Assembly: GCA_039818825.1 (NCBI GenBank)
Contig: JBCBTD010000041.1
Span: 1 to 35,380 of the forward strand
From: JBCBTD01 sp039818825
Lineage (GTDB): Bacteria; Pseudomonadota; Alphaproteobacteria; Geminicoccales; Geminicoccaceae
DNA length: 35,380 bases
Reading direction: 5' to 3'
Shown piece after piece: positions 15,699-23,794 of this stretch. The notes beneath the pieces were generated by a model. That model was not told where the DNA came from. It made no database searches and saw nothing but the letters and a program-made list of their open reading frames with translations. Every line of letters begins with the position of its first letter. The stretch's first letter is position 1. The translations under genes were made by a program, and so were the position numbers.

Positions 15699-18002
15699 GT
15701 GGCCGTTGCTCATCCAGATTTGGTTCGAGACTCCATCGACATCGGACTCGTGCAGAAGACGGCATTCCTAGGCGGCAACGAGTGCGCGGCTCAGGCGGCC
15801 AAAGACGTCAATTTCCACATCATGGGCTACTTCCCCATCACACCCTCCACCGAGATCGCTCAGGTTCTCGACGAGAAATTCGCCGACGGCGAGCACACCA
15901 TCACCATGATTCCCGCTGATGGCGAACATGGTGCTGCCGGCATCTGCTATGGTGCCAGCATCGGCGGCGGGCGGGTGCTGAACGCAACCAGTGCCAACGG
16001 CCTGTTGTACTCGATCGAACAGCTCCCGGTACAATCCGGCACCCGCTCACCGATGGTGCTGAACTTGGTTTGCCGGGCGGTGAGCGGGCCGCTCGACATT
16101 CTGTGCGACCATTCCGACCTCTACTATACGTTGAACACGGGCTGGCTCGTCCTCATGGCCCGCGACCCTCAGGCCGTCTACGACATGAACCTGATGGCCG
16201 TGCGCATCGGCGAACATCTCGACGTGCGGCTGCCGGTGATCGTGGCCTCGGACGGCTTTTTCACGAGCCACCAAAAGCGCCGGGTCCAGATCTTCGACGA
16301 CTCGGAGGCGCTGCGTGAGCAGTTCCTGGTGCACACCGAACCGCCTTACCATGCCCTCGACCCACGCAATCCGATCACCTTCGGGCCGTACATGAACGAC
16401 CCGGACATGATCAACAACAAGTACCAGCTCAACCACGCGATGCAGGCAGCGTTGCGCGAGTTGCCGAAGTTGTTCGACGAGTACGCCGCCATCTCCGGGC
16501 GCCGATACTCACTCGTCGAGACCTATCAGGCGGACGATGCGGACGTCGTGGTCTTCCTGCTCAACTCGGCAGCCGAGACGGCGAAGGATGCGGTCGACCG
16601 CTTGCGCGGCCGCGGCGTGAAGGTCGGCGTCGTCTCGCCGAACGTCCTGCGACCGTTCCCGGTCGACGAGGTTCGGGCGGCGCTTGCCAACGCCAAGGTG
16701 ATCGTCATCGGCGACCGCGCCGACTCCTATGGCGCCAATGGCGGCAACATGACCCATGAGGTCCGCTCGGCGTTGGCAGAACTCCACGACAGTCCGCCCA
16801 AATTCATCAGCCGCATCTATGGTCTCGGCGGCAAGTCTTTCACGGTTCCCGATGCCGAGGCGTTCTTCCAACTTGGCCTGGATGCGCTGGTAGATGGCAA
16901 GGTGGCGGTCCCCTTCGACTACCACGGCGTGACTCCGGGAAGGCCAGGCAAGAAGCCCGAGCGGGTGGTGCCGCCACTCACGAAGGAGGAGGTGAGCACC
17001 AACCTCGTCAAAGTCGAGCGCGACGAGGAGACCGGCAAACTCGAGGTCGATCTACCGCCGTTTTGGGCTCTCGCTGCCCGGCCGAAGCGCCTCGTCCCCG
17101 GCCACGGAGCGTGCCCGGGCTGCGGCATGTTCCCGGTGCTGGATCAAGTGTTCAAGTCGCTCGAAGGCGACATCGTGGTGCTGTTCCACACCGGCTGCGC
17201 CATGGTCGTCACCACCGGCTTCCCGTTCAGTGCGCACCGCGTCACCTACATCCACAACCTGTTCCAGAACGGCGCGGCGACCCTGTCCGGGCTGGTCGAG
17301 ATGTACCACCAGCGCGTGGCGCGCGGCGAGCTGCCGGAGTCGGAAGACATCACCTTCGTCATGATCAGCGGCGATGGCGGCATGGACATCGGCATGGGGC
17401 CGGCGCTCGGCACTGCACATCGCAACCACCGCATGATGATCATCGAGTACGACAACCAGGGCTACATGAACACCGGCAGTCAGATGTCGTACTCGACGCC
17501 CCTCGGCCATCGCACCAGCACGAGTCACGTTGGCAAGAGTGAGGAAGGCAAGGCGTTCCAACACAAGGACACGGTGCAGCTCATGGCGGCGACGCACATG
17601 CCGTACGTGTTCAGCGCCGTCGAGGGCTTCCCGGCCGACATGATGCGGAAGGTGGCCAAGGCGCAGTGGTACGCCAACCATGAAGGCATGGTGTACGGCA
17701 AGATACTCTCGTTCTGTCCGCTGAACTGGGGCACGCCCGACGACGGCGGTGCCAACATCATGCAGTCGACGGTCGATTCGTGCTTCTTCCCACTCTACGA
17801 GGTGGAGCACGGGCAAACCACCCTTACCCATGACCCCGATGAGCTCGGGACGCGGGTCCCGCTCGCCGCCTGGCTCGGTAACATGGCCAAGACCAAGCAC
17901 CTCCTCGAGCCCGAGCACCGACACATGCTGGACGGCTTGCAGAAGGAGATCGACCGGCGCTGGCGCCGCATCAAGGCCATGCACGAACATCCGGACCTTT
18001 GA
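15699..18002 (+). CDS. 2-oxoacid (pyruvate):ferredoxin oxidoreductase, fused alpha and beta subunits
   Basis: A 767-residue catalytic chain. The N-terminal alpha part (about 20-400) has GYFPITPSTEIAQVLDEKFA and the PADGEHGAAGICYGAS glutamate region that activates thiamine diphosphate. The C-terminal beta part (from about 460) binds thiamine and one [4Fe-4S]: HGACPGCG, FHTGCAMVV and a later cysteine in LSFCPLNWG are the likely cluster ligands. The thiamine/metal motif is GDGGMDIGMGPALG followed by EYDNQGYMNTG. The start is GTG, with AGGGGAC upstream. It converts a 2-oxoacid and CoA to acyl-CoA and CO2 and reduces ferredoxin. Pyruvate is most likely; the exact substrate is not proved by sequence. 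Confidence 0.88.
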   Translation: MAVAHPDLVRDSIDIGLVQKTAFLGGNECAAQAAKDVNFHIMGYFPITPSTEIAQVLDEKFADGEHTITMIPADGEHGAAGICYGASIGGGRVLNATSANGLLYSIEQLPVQSGTRSPMVLNLVCRAVSGPLDILCDHSDLYYTLNTGWLVLMARDPQAVYDMNLMAVRIGEHLDVRLPVIVASDGFFTSHQKRRVQIFDDSEALREQFLVHTEPPYHALDPRNPITFGPYMNDPDMINNKYQLNHAMQAALRELPKLFDEYAAISGRRYSLVETYQADDADVVVFLLNSAAETAKDAVDRLRGRGVKVGVVSPNVLRPFPVDEVRAALANAKVIVIGDRADSYGANGGNMTHEVRSALAELHDSPPKFISRIYGLGGKSFTVPDAEAFFQLGLDALVDGKVAVPFDYHGVTPGRPGKKPERVVPPLTKEEVSTNLVKVERDEETGKLEVDLPPFWALAARPKRLVPGHGACPGCGMFPVLDQVFKSLEGDIVVLFHTGCAMVVTTGFPFSAHRVTYIHNLFQNGAATLSGLVEMYHQRVARGELPESEDITFVMISGDGGMDIGMGPALGTAHRNHRMMIIEYDNQGYMNTGSQMSYSTPLGHRTSTSHVGKSEEGKAFQHKDTVQLMAATHMPYVFSAVEGFPADMMRKVAKAQWYANHEGMVYGKILSFCPLNWGTPDDGGANIMQSTVDSCFFPLYEVEHGQTTLTHDPDELGTRVPLAAWLGNMAKTKHLLEPEHRHMLDGLQKEIDRRWRRIKAMHEHPDL

Positions 18003-18034
18003 TGGGATCCGCGAGCGTGCCGAGGGAGGCCACC

Positions 18035-18901
18035 ATGTTCGAGATACTCCACACGCGCCGGCTGACGCCCGTGACCAAACTGTTCGAGGTCGATGCGCCC
18101 CTCGTGGCGAAGGCGGCGCAACCCGGTCAGTTCGTCATTCTGCGGGTGCATGGGCGCGGCGAGCGCATTCCCGTCACGATCACCGATTCCGACCCCGAAG
18201 CGGGTACGGTGACCGTCGTCATCCAGGAAGTCGGTGCGACCTCCAAAATGGCCAACGCACTCGAGGACGGCGAGGGTTTCCACGATCTGGCAGGTCCGCT
18301 CGGTGAAGCGGCCCCGTTGCGAGAGATGGGCCACGTCGTGTGCGTCGGTGGCGGGTTTGGCGCCGCCGCCATTCTGTCCATCTTGAAAGGCTTACAGCCG
18401 AAGGCAACGCGCACCTCGGCGATCGTCGGAGCGCGCACCGCCGAACTCGTGATCCTCGAGGATCGCCTTCGCGAGGCCGCCGACGACGTGCACATCTGCA
18501 CGGACGACGGGTCAGCCGGCTTCAAAGGCTTCGTCACCGAGAAGCTCGAAGAGCTGATCGCCTCGGGCGAGCCCGTCGACGAGATCGTGGCCATCGGTCC
18601 GATGGTCATGATGCGGGCCGTGGCCGCAACCACGGCTCCCCACGGCATCGCCACGCTGGTCTCGCTGGATCCCATCATGATCGATGGCACCGGCATGTGC
18701 GGGGCCTGCCGTGTGACCGTGGCGGGCGAGACCAAGTTTGCCTGCATCGACGGCCCACTGTTCGATGCCACACAGATCGATTTCGACGAACTCGTGCGCC
18801 GCAACAAGTCGTACCGGGACGAGGAGGCGGAAGCGCTCCATCGCTACGACGACGCCCAATGTCGCGCGGAGGCGGCCGCCGCGGCCGTGACCGGGCCCTG
18901 A
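18035..18901 (+). CDS. NfnA/SudB-like FAD/NAD-binding oxidoreductase subunit
   Basis: A 288-residue protein of the ferredoxin-NAD(P) reductase fold. It has an FAD domain (AQPGQFVILRVHGRGERIPVTI), an NAD domain (VCVGGGFGAAAILSILKGL) and a C-terminal [2Fe-2S] site (IDGTGMCGACRVTVAGETKF then ACIDGP). This order is that of NfnA, the small subunit of NADH-dependent reduced ferredoxin:NADP+ oxidoreductase, also called sulfide dehydrogenase beta. I use the ATG at 18035 because GAGGGAGG precedes it; the in-frame upstream ATG at 18002 overlaps the previous stop. It is paired with the NfnB/GltD-like gene 65 bp downstream. Confidence 0.85.
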   Translation: MFEILHTRRLTPVTKLFEVDAPLVAKAAQPGQFVILRVHGRGERIPVTITDSDPEAGTVTVVIQEVGATSKMANALEDGEGFHDLAGPLGEAAPLREMGHVVCVGGGFGAAAILSILKGLQPKATRTSAIVGARTAELVILEDRLREAADDVHICTDDGSAGFKGFVTEKLEELIASGEPVDEIVAIGPMVMMRAVAATTAPHGIATLVSLDPIMIDGTGMCGACRVTVAGETKFACIDGPLFDATQIDFDELVRRNKSYRDEEAEALHRYDDAQCRAEAAAAAVTGP

Positions 18902-18966
18902 CGGATCGCGGGACGTCATATGTGCTCGAGCGCAGCAAACCGATAGAACGCTGAGAGGTACCGACC

Positions 18967-20367
18967 GTGCCGGTTATTTCCCCTAACAAAACGCCCATGC
19001 CCATCGCGGACGCCAAAGAGCGGTCCAAGACCTTCCGTGAGGTGAACTTCGGCTACGATCCGAAGAAGGCGGTGGAAGAAGCCGATCGCTGCCTGAGATG
19101 CCAAGATCCGACGTGCCAGTCCGGGTGTCCCGTGAACGTGCCGATTCGCGAGGTGATCCATCTGACCTCGCAGCGCCGCTTCGATGACGCCTTGGCGCTG
19201 GTGAAGCGCTTCAACAGCCTGCCGGGCGTGTGCGGCCGGGTATGTCCCCAAGAAAACCAGTGCGAGGGTCGCTGTCACCTGGGCGACCGCTTCGGCCCGG
19301 TCGGCATCGGCTACATCGAGCGTTTCCTCGCCGACTGGGAGCGCATGCACGAACCACTGCCCACGCACAAGGCGGAGCCCAAGGGTCAGAAAGTCGCCAT
19401 CATCGGCTCCGGTCCGTCGGGCCTCACGGCGGCGGGCGACCTCAACCACATGGGCTACGACGTCACGGTGTTCGAGGCGCTGCACGACGCCGGCGGTGTG
19501 TTGCGCTACGGCATCCCCGAGTTCCGGCTGCCGAAGGAGGTGCTCGACGGGGAGATCGACGCCCTGGTGCGAGACGGCGTCTCCATCCAGTGCAACGTGG
19601 TCCTCGGCAAGACCATCACGCTCGACCAACTCATGGAGGAGATGGGCTACGAGGCGGTGTTCATCGGGACCGGCGCCGGCCTGCCCCGTTTCATGAACCT
19701 GCCGGGTGAGAACCTCAACGGCATCTACTCGTCCAACGAGTTTCTGACGCGCATCAACCTGATGGGCGCCTACCGGTTCCCGGACTACGACACGCCGGTG
19801 AAATCGGGCCGGCGCGTGGCGGTGATCGGCGCCGGCAACACGGCCATGGACGCGGCGCGCTGCGCCATGCGCGCGGGCTCCGAGGAGGTGACGGTCGTCT
19901 ATCGTCGCTCGGAGGCGGAAATGACCGCCCGGGTCGAGGAGTACGAGCACGCCATCGAAGAGGGCATCCAGTTCAAGTGGCTCAACAACCCGATCGAGTT
20001 CCTCGACGACGGCAAGGGTTGGGTGAGCGGTATGCGCTGCATCCGCATGGAGCTGGGCGAACCCGATGAGGGCGGCCGGCGTCGGCCGGTGCCGGTGGCA
20101 GGATCGGAGTTCGTGATGGACGTGAACAACGTCATCGTGTCCATCGGCACCAGCCCGAACCCGCTCCTGTCGCGCACCACCCCGGGGCTCGACACCACGT
20201 CGTGGGGCGGCTTGGTGGCGGAAGACGCCACGGGTCAAACGAGCCGCGAAGGCGTGTTCGCCGGCGGTGACATCGTCACCGGATCGGCGACCGTCATTCT
20301 GGCGGCAGGTGCTGGCAAACGCGCCGCGTCGGCGATCGACAAGTACCTGTCGGAGAAACGCGGGTAG
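18967..20367 (+). CDS. NfnB/GltD-like FAD- and NADPH-binding subunit
   Basis: A 466-residue protein related to the glutamate synthase small subunit. N-terminal iron-sulfur region: CLRCQDPTCQSGCPVNVPI and GVCGRVCPQENQCEGRC, fitting two [4Fe-4S] clusters. FAD site: IIGSGPSGLTAAGDLNHMG. NADPH site: VIGAGNTAMDAARCAMRAGS. C-terminal FAD closure: GVFAGGDIVTGSATVILAAGAGK. No glutamate synthase large subunit gene is nearby, and the gene follows an NfnA-like gene, so I read the pair as NfnAB rather than GltD. NfnAB couples reduced ferredoxin and NADH oxidation to reduction of two NADP+. The start is GTG. It is the last gene of the oxidoreductase operon. Confidence 0.87.
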   Translation: MPVISPNKTPMPIADAKERSKTFREVNFGYDPKKAVEEADRCLRCQDPTCQSGCPVNVPIREVIHLTSQRRFDDALALVKRFNSLPGVCGRVCPQENQCEGRCHLGDRFGPVGIGYIERFLADWERMHEPLPTHKAEPKGQKVAIIGSGPSGLTAAGDLNHMGYDVTVFEALHDAGGVLRYGIPEFRLPKEVLDGEIDALVRDGVSIQCNVVLGKTITLDQLMEEMGYEAVFIGTGAGLPRFMNLPGENLNGIYSSNEFLTRINLMGAYRFPDYDTPVKSGRRVAVIGAGNTAMDAARCAMRAGSEEVTVVYRRSEAEMTARVEEYEHAIEEGIQFKWLNNPIEFLDDGKGWVSGMRCIRMELGEPDEGGRRRPVPVAGSEFVMDVNNVIVSIGTSPNPLLSRTTPGLDTTSWGGLVAEDATGQTSREGVFAGGDIVTGSATVILAAGAGKRAASAIDKYLSEKRG

Positions 20368-20490
20368 CCCGCGACGGCGGCCCGATCCGAGGTCGGCTGG
20401 ATGGAGCACTCGTTCGCTGGTGCTTGGTAGGTCACGCACCCTTATGACGAGCGGGCTGGCGCGCTTTGCGGCGTCGTCGCCCGCCGCGTA
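20368..20490. other. Short gap between the Nfn-like operon and the cas remnant
   Basis: No supported gene. The frame of the cas remnant is open back to 20431, but the residues before about 20491 do not convincingly match Cas1. Confidence 0.4.
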
Positions 20491-20790
20491 CCGTTCGTCG
20501 CCTGCCAGGCGCGCAGGACCCCGGAGCTGACGCACGCCTTTCTCGGTGAGACGGTGGCGACGGGCTTGGCGCCGTTGCTGCGGGCGCAGCTACTCGCGCG
20601 GATGCCGCGTGGCGACCTCGACCAGCGGGTCCAACTTTCGGTGTTCGCGTGCGAGGTCGAGCCGGCGCGACGGACCGCCTCGAAGGCGCGGCTCGTCGGT
20701 GAGAGCGATCCGGAGCAAGACTAGCTGCCCTTCTGCCATCGCGGTGCCGCCAAGCCGATCCTCGACCTCGAAGGGCCGCCGCCGTTCTAG
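20491..20790 (+). pseudogene. Decayed cas1-cas2 fusion of a type I-C CRISPR system
   Basis: One frame reads ELTHAFLGETVATGLAPLLR then AQLLARMPRGDLD, which matches the C-terminal region of type I-C Cas1 (HPFLGE..., LLAR..RGDLD). Without a break it continues QRVQLSVFACEVEPARR (20623 on), which matches Cas2 after its N-terminal 30 or so residues (GQRVQ.SVFECEV). The deletion has removed the end of cas1 and the start of cas2, keeping frame. A TAG follows at 20722-20724 where Cas2 normally reads DSLRF (here D-stop-LPF). A second deletion leads to AAKPILDLEGPPPF, the Cas2 tail, with the final TAG at 20788. The metal aspartate at the Cas2 N-terminus is lost. It therefore cannot be a working adaptation module. 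Order and strand (cas1, cas2, leader, array) are as in intact type I-C loci. Confidence 0.8.
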
Positions 20791-20972
20791 CCCGCGCGAA
20801 CCCATAGCGGTACGGCGGAACCGTAGGTGTTCGCGCAAGGTCAGAGTCCGCACATTTCCGCCCTTTGCGATGATGCCGACCGGGTCCGAGTGCTCGGTTG
20901 GGCCGGCTCGCGAACACGTTCGCGCGCAGCCGCTGTTTTTTGACATCGTGAGAAGGCCTTGGCACAGCCGCC
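20791..20972 (+). promoter_or_regulatory. CRISPR leader
   Basis: 182 bp between the cas2 remnant and the first repeat, including CTGTTTTTTGACATCGTGAG close to the array. It lies on the side of the uniform repeats, opposite the degenerate terminal repeat, so array transcription should run rightwards. Confidence 0.55.
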
Positions 20973-21537
20973 GTCGCCCCCCACGCGGGGGCGTGGATCG
21001 AAACCAGTTCGGTTTGCCCGAGCGCGGTGCGCACCTGCTCGATGTCGCCCCCCACGCGGGGGCGTGGATCGAAACTTCGAACCGGAAAAGCTCGCAAGGG
21101 CGCCAGGCAGTCGCCCCCCACGCGGGGGCGTGGATCGAAACGGCTGTCCGGCGTGCTCGCTTGCGTGCTCGCCGGTCGCCCCCCACGCGGGGGCGTGGAT
21201 CGAAACACGCCGGACGAGCTGGCGCGGCTCCACGCCGAGCGTCGCCCCCCACGCGGGGGCGTGGATCGAAACTGCACCATGGTCGCGTAGAACTCGCCGC
21301 GCGCCTGTCGCCCCCCACGCGGGGGCGTGGATCGAAACTCGACGAGCCTGCCCAGGCCCGCGCCCTCCAGCGGTCGCCCCCCACGCGGGGGCGTGGATCG
21401 AAACGCTGGCAGCCGCTCCTCGCCGATCGGCAGCATCGGGTCGCCCCCCCACGCGGGGGCGTGGATCGAAACGTCTTCTCGACCGCGACCAGGGTGTCGG
21501 CCGCCGTCGCCCCTTACGCGGGGGCGTGGATCGAAAC
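20973..21537 (+). CRISPR. Type I-C CRISPR array, 9 repeats and 8 spacers
   Basis: 32-bp repeats begin GTCGCCCCCCACGCGG and end GGCGTGGATCGAAAC, the hairpin-forming type I-C repeat. Repeat starts are 20973, 21044, 21110, 21175, 21241, 21307, 21373, 21440 and 21506. Spacers are 39, 34, 33, 34, 34, 34, 35 and 33 bp. The eighth repeat carries one extra C (33 bp), and the ninth reads CCCCTTAC instead of CCCCCCAC, the decay expected at the leader-distal end. All spacers differ. The only cas trace in the window is the pseudogene just upstream, so interference would need effector genes elsewhere in the genome. Confidence 0.97.
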
Positions 21538-21567
21538 TCTCGGAACCGGCGGCCGCGCGCGACACTT

Positions 21568-22056
21568 TCATGCGCGCGTTTCATGACGCGGTCTTGCTTG
21601 CAGAAGCCTGGCGAAGATCATCACGTGGGTCACCAGCAACAAGGGCACCAGAAACGTCGGGATGAACCAGGTGGGCCCGAAATGCGCGATCGCGTCGGCC
21701 TGGCGCAATGCGTTCAGCAGATCGGCGAAGCCCAGAACGTTGAAGACCCAGATCAAAGGCACCGCGAGGCGGTTGCCCCACCGCAGGGCACCGAGCGCCA
21801 CGATGGCCAGAACGGCCGACGCAAGATCGCCGTAAGCGGCGGCGACCGAGAATGCCTCCGGCATCATGCCACTGTTGAGGTTGGGCACGAGGAAGCTCAT
21901 CCCGACATGACGAAAGGCATGCGGCACGATGAGGAGCGACATCGCGGCCGGTGCCGACTTGGTGGCCAGCCATGGAGCCGCGTACCAGACGGCCAGCAGG
22001 GTGAACACCAAGAGGCTCATGGCGAACTGCAGGATGAAGATGGCCGTCGGCGTCAT
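21568..22056 (-). CDS. Small integral membrane protein of unknown function
   Basis: 162 residues from the ATG at 22056, with AAGGAG eight bases upstream. About four or five membrane segments: FILQFAMSLLVFTLLAVWYA at the N-terminus, a middle hydrophobic stretch with DLASAVLAIVALGAL, VPLIWVFNVLGFADLLNAL, and a C-terminal WFIPTFLVPLLLVTHVMIFA. Conserved-looking polar features are PHAFRHVGMSFLVPNLNSG and the ADLLNALRQADA loop. I recognise no named family. The longer open frame upstream is not coding: it crosses the Rossmann-fold stump and the exporter gene in another frame. The gene ends 30 bp from the CRISPR array. Confidence 0.75.
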   Translation of the reverse strand: MTPTAIFILQFAMSLLVFTLLAVWYAAPWLATKSAPAAMSLLIVPHAFRHVGMSFLVPNLNSGMMPEAFSVAAAYGDLASAVLAIVALGALRWGNRLAVPLIWVFNVLGFADLLNALRQADAIAHFGPTWFIPTFLVPLLLVTHVMIFARLLQARPRHETRA

Positions 22057-22349
22057 GGGTCGTCTCCTTGCCAGCTGCCCGGCACCGGCCAGGTAGCAGT
22101 TGTTGCGAGAATCGTGCAGCCCACCATCGGGAGCCGCGGACCGTCGGCGTGCGCCGCGGCGACCTCGGGCGGCCACGAGGAACCGAGCCACGGTGCGACG
22201 CGGCCCTCCCGCCTCATCGATCAGGCCGACGGCGGTGACGTGGTGTCGTCGCGCCAAAGCCCCCCTGCGACCGCGCGGCGTCCGATACCTCCCCCCGCTC
22301 CGAAAACGATGATCTTCATGCTGCGAGCTCGCTTCGAACCGCGGCGTCT
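22057..22349 (-). pseudogene. Truncated and frameshifted NAD(P)-binding (SDR/NmrA-like) gene stump
   Basis: From an ATG at 22319, minus-strand reading gives MKIIVFGAGGGIGRRAVAG, a typical first beta-strand and glycine loop of an NAD(P)-dependent epimerase/NmrA-type protein. At a run of six C (22260-22265; six G in coding sense) the frame must shift to continue ALARRHHVTAVGL, which completes the first beta-alpha-beta unit. After that no family likeness remains before the next gene. So only about 35 codons survive. A sequencing error in the homopolymer could explain the shift but not the missing rest of the gene. The remaining bases up to 22349 show nothing else. Confidence 0.5.
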
Positions 22350-23222
22350 TCAGGTGACGATCAGGGCCGGGCGAGCGGTCCGGCCCGCTGCCTGGCTGAG
22401 CCAGACGCTGGCCAGCACGACGAGGACTCCTGTGATCTGCAACGCGCCCAGGCGTTGATCGAGGAACACCCAGCCCAGCAGCAGAGCCGTCACGGGGCTC
22501 AGAAACCCCAACGCGGAGACAGCGGACGGTTCGATGCGACTGACGCCCCGAAACCAAAGAGCATAGGTCAGCGCCGCACCGATCACCGCGAGATAGAGGA
22601 AACCAACCAGGTTCGCAGCGCTCAGGGCAGGCAGCGACGGCTCGGCCCAAGCCGCAAACGGAACCAGGAGCGCACCGCCCGCCGTCAGTTGCCAGGCGGT
22701 GAAGGTCAGCGCGGAAACCGGTGGCCGCCACTTTCGGCTCAGCACCGTGCCGGCCGCCATGGAGACGGCACCACCCAGTGCGGCGGCCACACCCAGTGGT
22801 TCGAGCGACGCCTCGGCCGTCAGAACCAGCAGCGCCACACCTGCCATTCCGGAAACGGCTGCCAGGACCGACACCGCCCGCACCGGGGTGTTCAGAACGG
22901 CCTGCGCCATGAAGATGACCAAAAGCGGCTGAACCGCGCCGACCGTTGCAGCCACCCCGCCAGGCAGGCGGTAGGCGGCGACGAACAGCAGCGTCCAGAA
23001 GATCGAGAAATTGAGCGCGCCCAGAAGCAGGATCTTGCCCCACCACGCGGGCGCCGGGAGCCGGCGCACGATCAGCAGCAGCAACAGCCCGGCCGGAAGG
23101 GCTCGCAGCACCGCGGCCGTCACCGGATAGCCGGCAGGCAGGAGTTCGGTCGTCACGATGTACGTGCTGCCCCAGATCGCCGGGGCCAACGCCGTGAGAA
23201 GCACGTCGGTGACACGGGGCAT
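22350..23222 (-). CDS. PecM-like EamA/DMT-family exporter
   Basis: A 290-residue membrane protein with ten predicted segments in two EamA repeats. The N-terminus (LTALAPAIWGSTYIVTTELL, then PAGYPVTAAVLRALPAGLLLL) is that of PecM and close relatives. The second repeat has LTFTAWQLTAGG and GFLSPVTALLLGWVFLDQRLG. PecM in Dickeya exports the pigment indigoidine; here the substrate is unknown. The gene is divergent from a PecS-like regulator with two operator-like palindromes between them, the classic pecS-pecM arrangement. Ends with VWLSQAAGRTARPALIVT. Confidence 0.88.
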   Translation of the reverse strand: MPRVTDVLLTALAPAIWGSTYIVTTELLPAGYPVTAAVLRALPAGLLLLLIVRRLPAPAWWGKILLLGALNFSIFWTLLFVAAYRLPGGVAATVGAVQPLLVIFMAQAVLNTPVRAVSVLAAVSGMAGVALLVLTAEASLEPLGVAAALGGAVSMAAGTVLSRKWRPPVSALTFTAWQLTAGGALLVPFAAWAEPSLPALSAANLVGFLYLAVIGAALTYALWFRGVSRIEPSAVSALGFLSPVTALLLGWVFLDQRLGALQITGVLVVLASVWLSQAAGRTARPALIVT

Positions 23223-23240
23223 GACGCCCTCCTCGGAACT

Positions 23241-23280
23241 ATCTTGATATCAAGATAATAGAAACTGCCTTGACGTCAAG
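23241..23280. promoter_or_regulatory. Two palindromic MarR/PecS operator sites
   Basis: ATCTTGATATCAAGAT (23241-23256, perfect 16-bp palindrome) and CTTGACGTCAAG (23269-23280, perfect 12-bp palindrome) share the form CTTGA-N2-TCAAG. Their centres are 26 bp apart. They fill the 83-bp gap between the divergent exporter and regulator, so one regulator could control both genes and itself. Confidence 0.75.
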
Positions 23281-23305
23281 ATGTCTCTCTCGCAAGGATC
23301 CGTGC

Positions 23306-23794
23306 ATGGATCATGTCGACAGAGTTCTCGAGCAATGGCGGCGGGAGCGCCCGGATCTCGACGTCGCGCCGATGGGGCTGATCGGGCGAGCCAAGCGGCT
23401 GATGCTCCATCTGTCCCGCGAGATGGAGAAGACTTGGGCCGAGCATGGGCTGAACGCGGCCAGTTTCGATGTTCTGGCGACGCTGCGCCGCTCGGGGCAC
23501 CCGTTCAGCTTGTCGCCCGGTGACTTGATCGCGTCGACGATGGTGACCTCGGGCACGATGACGAACCGGATCGACCAACTCGTGAAGGCCGGCTACGTCG
23601 AGCGTGTCCCGAACCCCGACGACGGACGCGGCTTTTTGATATCGCTGACCGATGCCGGCTTCCAGGTGATCGACCGCGCCGTCACCGCCCATGTCGCAAC
23701 CCAAGAAGAACTCGTCTCGGGCCTATCTGCAGCAGAGCGAAAACAACTCGATGCCCTCCTGAAGACCTTTCTCGGAGGTCTGGAGGAGCGATGA
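23306..23794 (+). CDS. PecS-like MarR-family transcriptional regulator
   Basis: 162 residues with the MarR winged-helix fold. Dimerisation helices flank the DNA-binding core: SFDVLATLRRSGHPFSLSPG, the recognition helix SGTMTNRIDQLVKAGY and the wing VERVPNPDDGRGFLISLTDAG. The N-terminal extension (VDRVLEQWRRERPDLDVAPM) with GLIGRAKRL is characteristic of PecS and urate-responsive relatives. The conserved tryptophan (W of QWRRERPDLD) is one of the residues linked to urate binding in that group. The AAGGAT before the ATG at 23306 is a fair ribosome site. Divergent from the PecM-like exporter. Confidence 0.87.
   Translation: MDHVDRVLEQWRRERPDLDVAPMGLIGRAKRLMLHLSREMEKTWAEHGLNAASFDVLATLRRSGHPFSLSPGDLIASTMVTSGTMTNRIDQLVKAGYVERVPNPDDGRGFLISLTDAGFQVIDRAVTAHVATQEELVSGLSAAERKQLDALLKTFLGGLEER

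Noticed and set aside
18967..20367. Glutamate synthase small subunit (GltD)
   Set aside because: Sequence fits the family, but no large subunit is near and an NfnA-like gene is its direct partner; NfnB is the better reading.
20546..22458. ORFs reading through the CRISPR array as PTRGRGSK- or PPRGGVDRN-type repeat proteins
   Set aside because: The periodicity is that of the 32-bp DNA repeats with unrelated spacers; no ribosome site or domain supports a protein.
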